From Anaerolineaceae bacterium (GTDB lineage: Bacteria > Chloroflexota > Anaerolineae > Anaerolineales > Anaerolineaceae), in assembly GCA_014860845.1 (NCBI GenBank), contig JACZIY010000067.1, positions 1 through 6,776 on the forward strand: 6,776 nucleotides of DNA, read 5' to 3'. Positions within the stretch are counted from its first letter, which is position 1. Each line of letters starts with the position of its first letter. The notes beneath the pieces were generated by a model, which was given only the letters and a program-made list of their open reading frames with translations, made no database searches and was not told the origin of the DNA. Below, one piece after another: positions 5,426 to 6,776 of the stretch. A program made the translations under genes and the position numbers.

Positions 5426-6776
5426 ATGAGTTTGGATTTTCAATCGATCATCTTGAAATTACAACAATTCTGGAATGACCAGGGTTGTCTGATCTGGCAG
5501 CCTTATTATACCCAGGTAGGTGCGGGTACATATAACCCGGCGACTTCTTTACGTGTATTAGGACCGGAGCCGTGGAATGTAGCTTATGTGGAACCATCCG
5601 TACGCCCGGATGATGGCCGTTATGGTGAAAACCCCAATCGCTTACAGATGCATACGCAGTTTCAAGTAATCCTGAAACCCGATCCGGGCAACCCGCAGGA
5701 AATTTACCTTAAATCGTTACAGGCTCTGGGTGTCAATCCAGCGGAGCATGATATCCGCTTTGTGGAAGATAACTGGGAATCCCCGGCTTTAGGTGCCTGG
5801 GGTCTGGGTTGGGAAGTCTGGTTGGATGGCCAGGAAATCACCCAGTTTACCTATTTCCAGCAGGCAGGTGGCATGCCCACGGAACCCGTCTCGGTGGAAA
5901 TCACCTACGGTCTGGAACGCATCGCCATGGCGTTGCAAAAAGTGAATAACTTTAAAGTTATTCAATGGAATCCTGACCGCACCTATGGGGATGTGCATCT
6001 GAAAGGGGAACAGGAGCACAGTAAATATTACTTTGAAGTGGCGGATGTTGTGCGTTTACGCCAGATGTTTGACCTGTATGAAGCTGAAGCCAATGAAGCA
6101 TTAAACCATGGGTTGGTATTACCTGCCCACGATAGTGTGCTAAAATGCTCGCATACATTTAATGTACTGGATACGCGTGGTGTAATAGGTGTCACAGAAC
6201 GACAGGCTTTGTTCTCGCGCATGCGTGAAATTTCGCGCAAGGTAGCAGAGGCTTATTACAAACAACGCGAAGAGATGGGTTTCCCCTGGAAAACCAATAA
6301 TTCTGAGATAAAGGAATCGGTTGCGCAGTCAGATACCACCATTGTGGACATAGATCAACTCTCTGGCACAGCAGCTTTCCTGTTGGAAATTGGCTGTGAA
6401 GAATTACCGGTAGGCGACCTCAAATCTGCTCTTAACCAGCTCAACGAACGAATACCCACCATGCTGGAAGAATTACGCCTAGCCCATGCTGACGTTCAGG
6501 TGTTCGGTACACCCCGTCGTCTGGTCGTATCGGTGGATGGACTGGGGTTAAGACAGGCTGATCTTGTGCAGGTTGTCAAAGGTCCGCCGGCTGATCGTGC
6601 TTTTAACCCGGATGGAACGCCAACCAAAGCAGCAGAAGGTTTTGCGCGTGGAAAAGGGGTGGATGTTTCGGATTTGAAAGTCTCAGAAATCGATGGCGGC
6701 CGCTATGTCACAGTCCTGGTGCAACAAATTGGTCGTGCAGCTATTCAGGTACTGGCGGAAGCACTTCCTGCCGTGA
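5426..6776 (+). CDS. glyQS: Fused glycine--tRNA ligase alpha-beta (GlyQS), 3' end beyond window
   Basis: This enzyme charges tRNA-Gly with glycine in the cytoplasm. 450 codons are open to the right edge with no stop. Residues 1-288 are the catalytic alpha subunit (class II core): [10 protein letters not shown] (31-40), [20 protein letters not shown] (45-64), RYGENPNR (65-72), the FVEDNWESP and [10 protein letters not shown] motifs, and the FPWK end at 286-289. A ~28-residue polar linker follows ([10 protein letters not shown]...). The beta subunit then starts in the same frame at [12 protein letters not shown] (317-328), with FGTPRRL and KGPPADRAF further on. In most bacteria glyQ and glyS are separate genes; single-chain fusions of about 1000 residues are known, for example in Chlamydia. 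About 550 residues of the beta part should lie outside the window. Transcribed from its own promoter, it sits after recO as in many operons, but here behind an inserted patch. Confidence 0.95.
   Translation, partial: MSLDFQSIILKLQQFWNDQGCLIWQPYYTQVGAGTYNPATSLRVLGPEPWNVAYVEPSVRPDDGRYGENPNRLQMHTQFQVILKPDPGNPQEIYLKSLQALGVNPAEHDIRFVEDNWESPALGAWGLGWEVWLDGQEITQFTYFQQAGGMPTEPVSVEITYGLERIAMALQKVNNFKVIQWNPDRTYGDVHLKGEQEHSKYYFEVADVVRLRQMFDLYEAEANEALNHGLVLPAHDSVLKCSHTFNVLDTRGVIGVTERQALFSRMREISRKVAEAYYKQREEMGFPWKTNNSEIKESVAQSDTTIVDIDQLSGTAAFLLEIGCEELPVGDLKSALNQLNERIPTMLEELRLAHADVQVFGTPRRLVVSVDGLGLRQADLVQVVKGPPADRAFNPDGTPTKAAEGFARGKGVDVSDLKVSEIDGGRYVTVLVQQIGRAAIQVLAEALPAV

Overview
The window looks like a bacterial chromosome segment of moderate G+C content, and most probably comes from an uncultured or anaerobic member of the Chloroflexota (Anaerolineae-like). 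This assignment is an inference from the gene order glmU / CBS-domain membrane protein / cdd / recO / glyQS and from the glycyl-tRNA synthetase, whose alpha and beta subunits are fused in one chain. No rRNA or other taxonomic marker is present to confirm it.

Positions 2-3502 form a compact housekeeping operon on the + strand. It contains the 3' two thirds of glmU (cell-wall UDP-GlcNAc synthesis), a CNNM/CorC-type membrane protein with a CBS pair, cytidine deaminase and the recombination mediator recO. The first three genes overlap by 8 and 11 bp, and the recO ribosome binding site touches the cdd stop codon, so translational coupling is likely. recO carries a one-base frameshift in a six-G run near its 3' end. 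Removing one G restores a normal RecO C-terminus ending at 3502.

Positions 3503 to about 5340 are an AT-richer accessory patch between recO and glyQS, two genes that are neighbours in many bacteria. Reading left to right it holds three copies and one partial copy of an ~83-bp element with 14-bp inverted termini that are themselves near-palindromic. One copy is inverted and one carries an extra 21 bp. The patch continues with a pair of GGATTTACAGGAT repeats, an apparently intact small MNT-like nucleotidyltransferase, a decayed small antitoxin-like gene (nonsense codon plus frameshift), a C-terminal scrap that resembles the end of its usual partner, and the C-terminal third of an ABC-transporter ATPase on the - strand. 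An 11-bp direct repeat (GATTGATTGGT) lies at both borders, at the recO stop codon and just upstream of the glyQS promoter -10 box.

From 5426 to the right edge lies the start of fused glyQS, with its own extended -10 promoter and a strong ribosome binding site. I see no CRISPR array, tRNA, rRNA or complete transposase. The interest lies in the decaying toxin-antitoxin-like and repeat patch inserted into an otherwise conserved operon, not in an intact new system.
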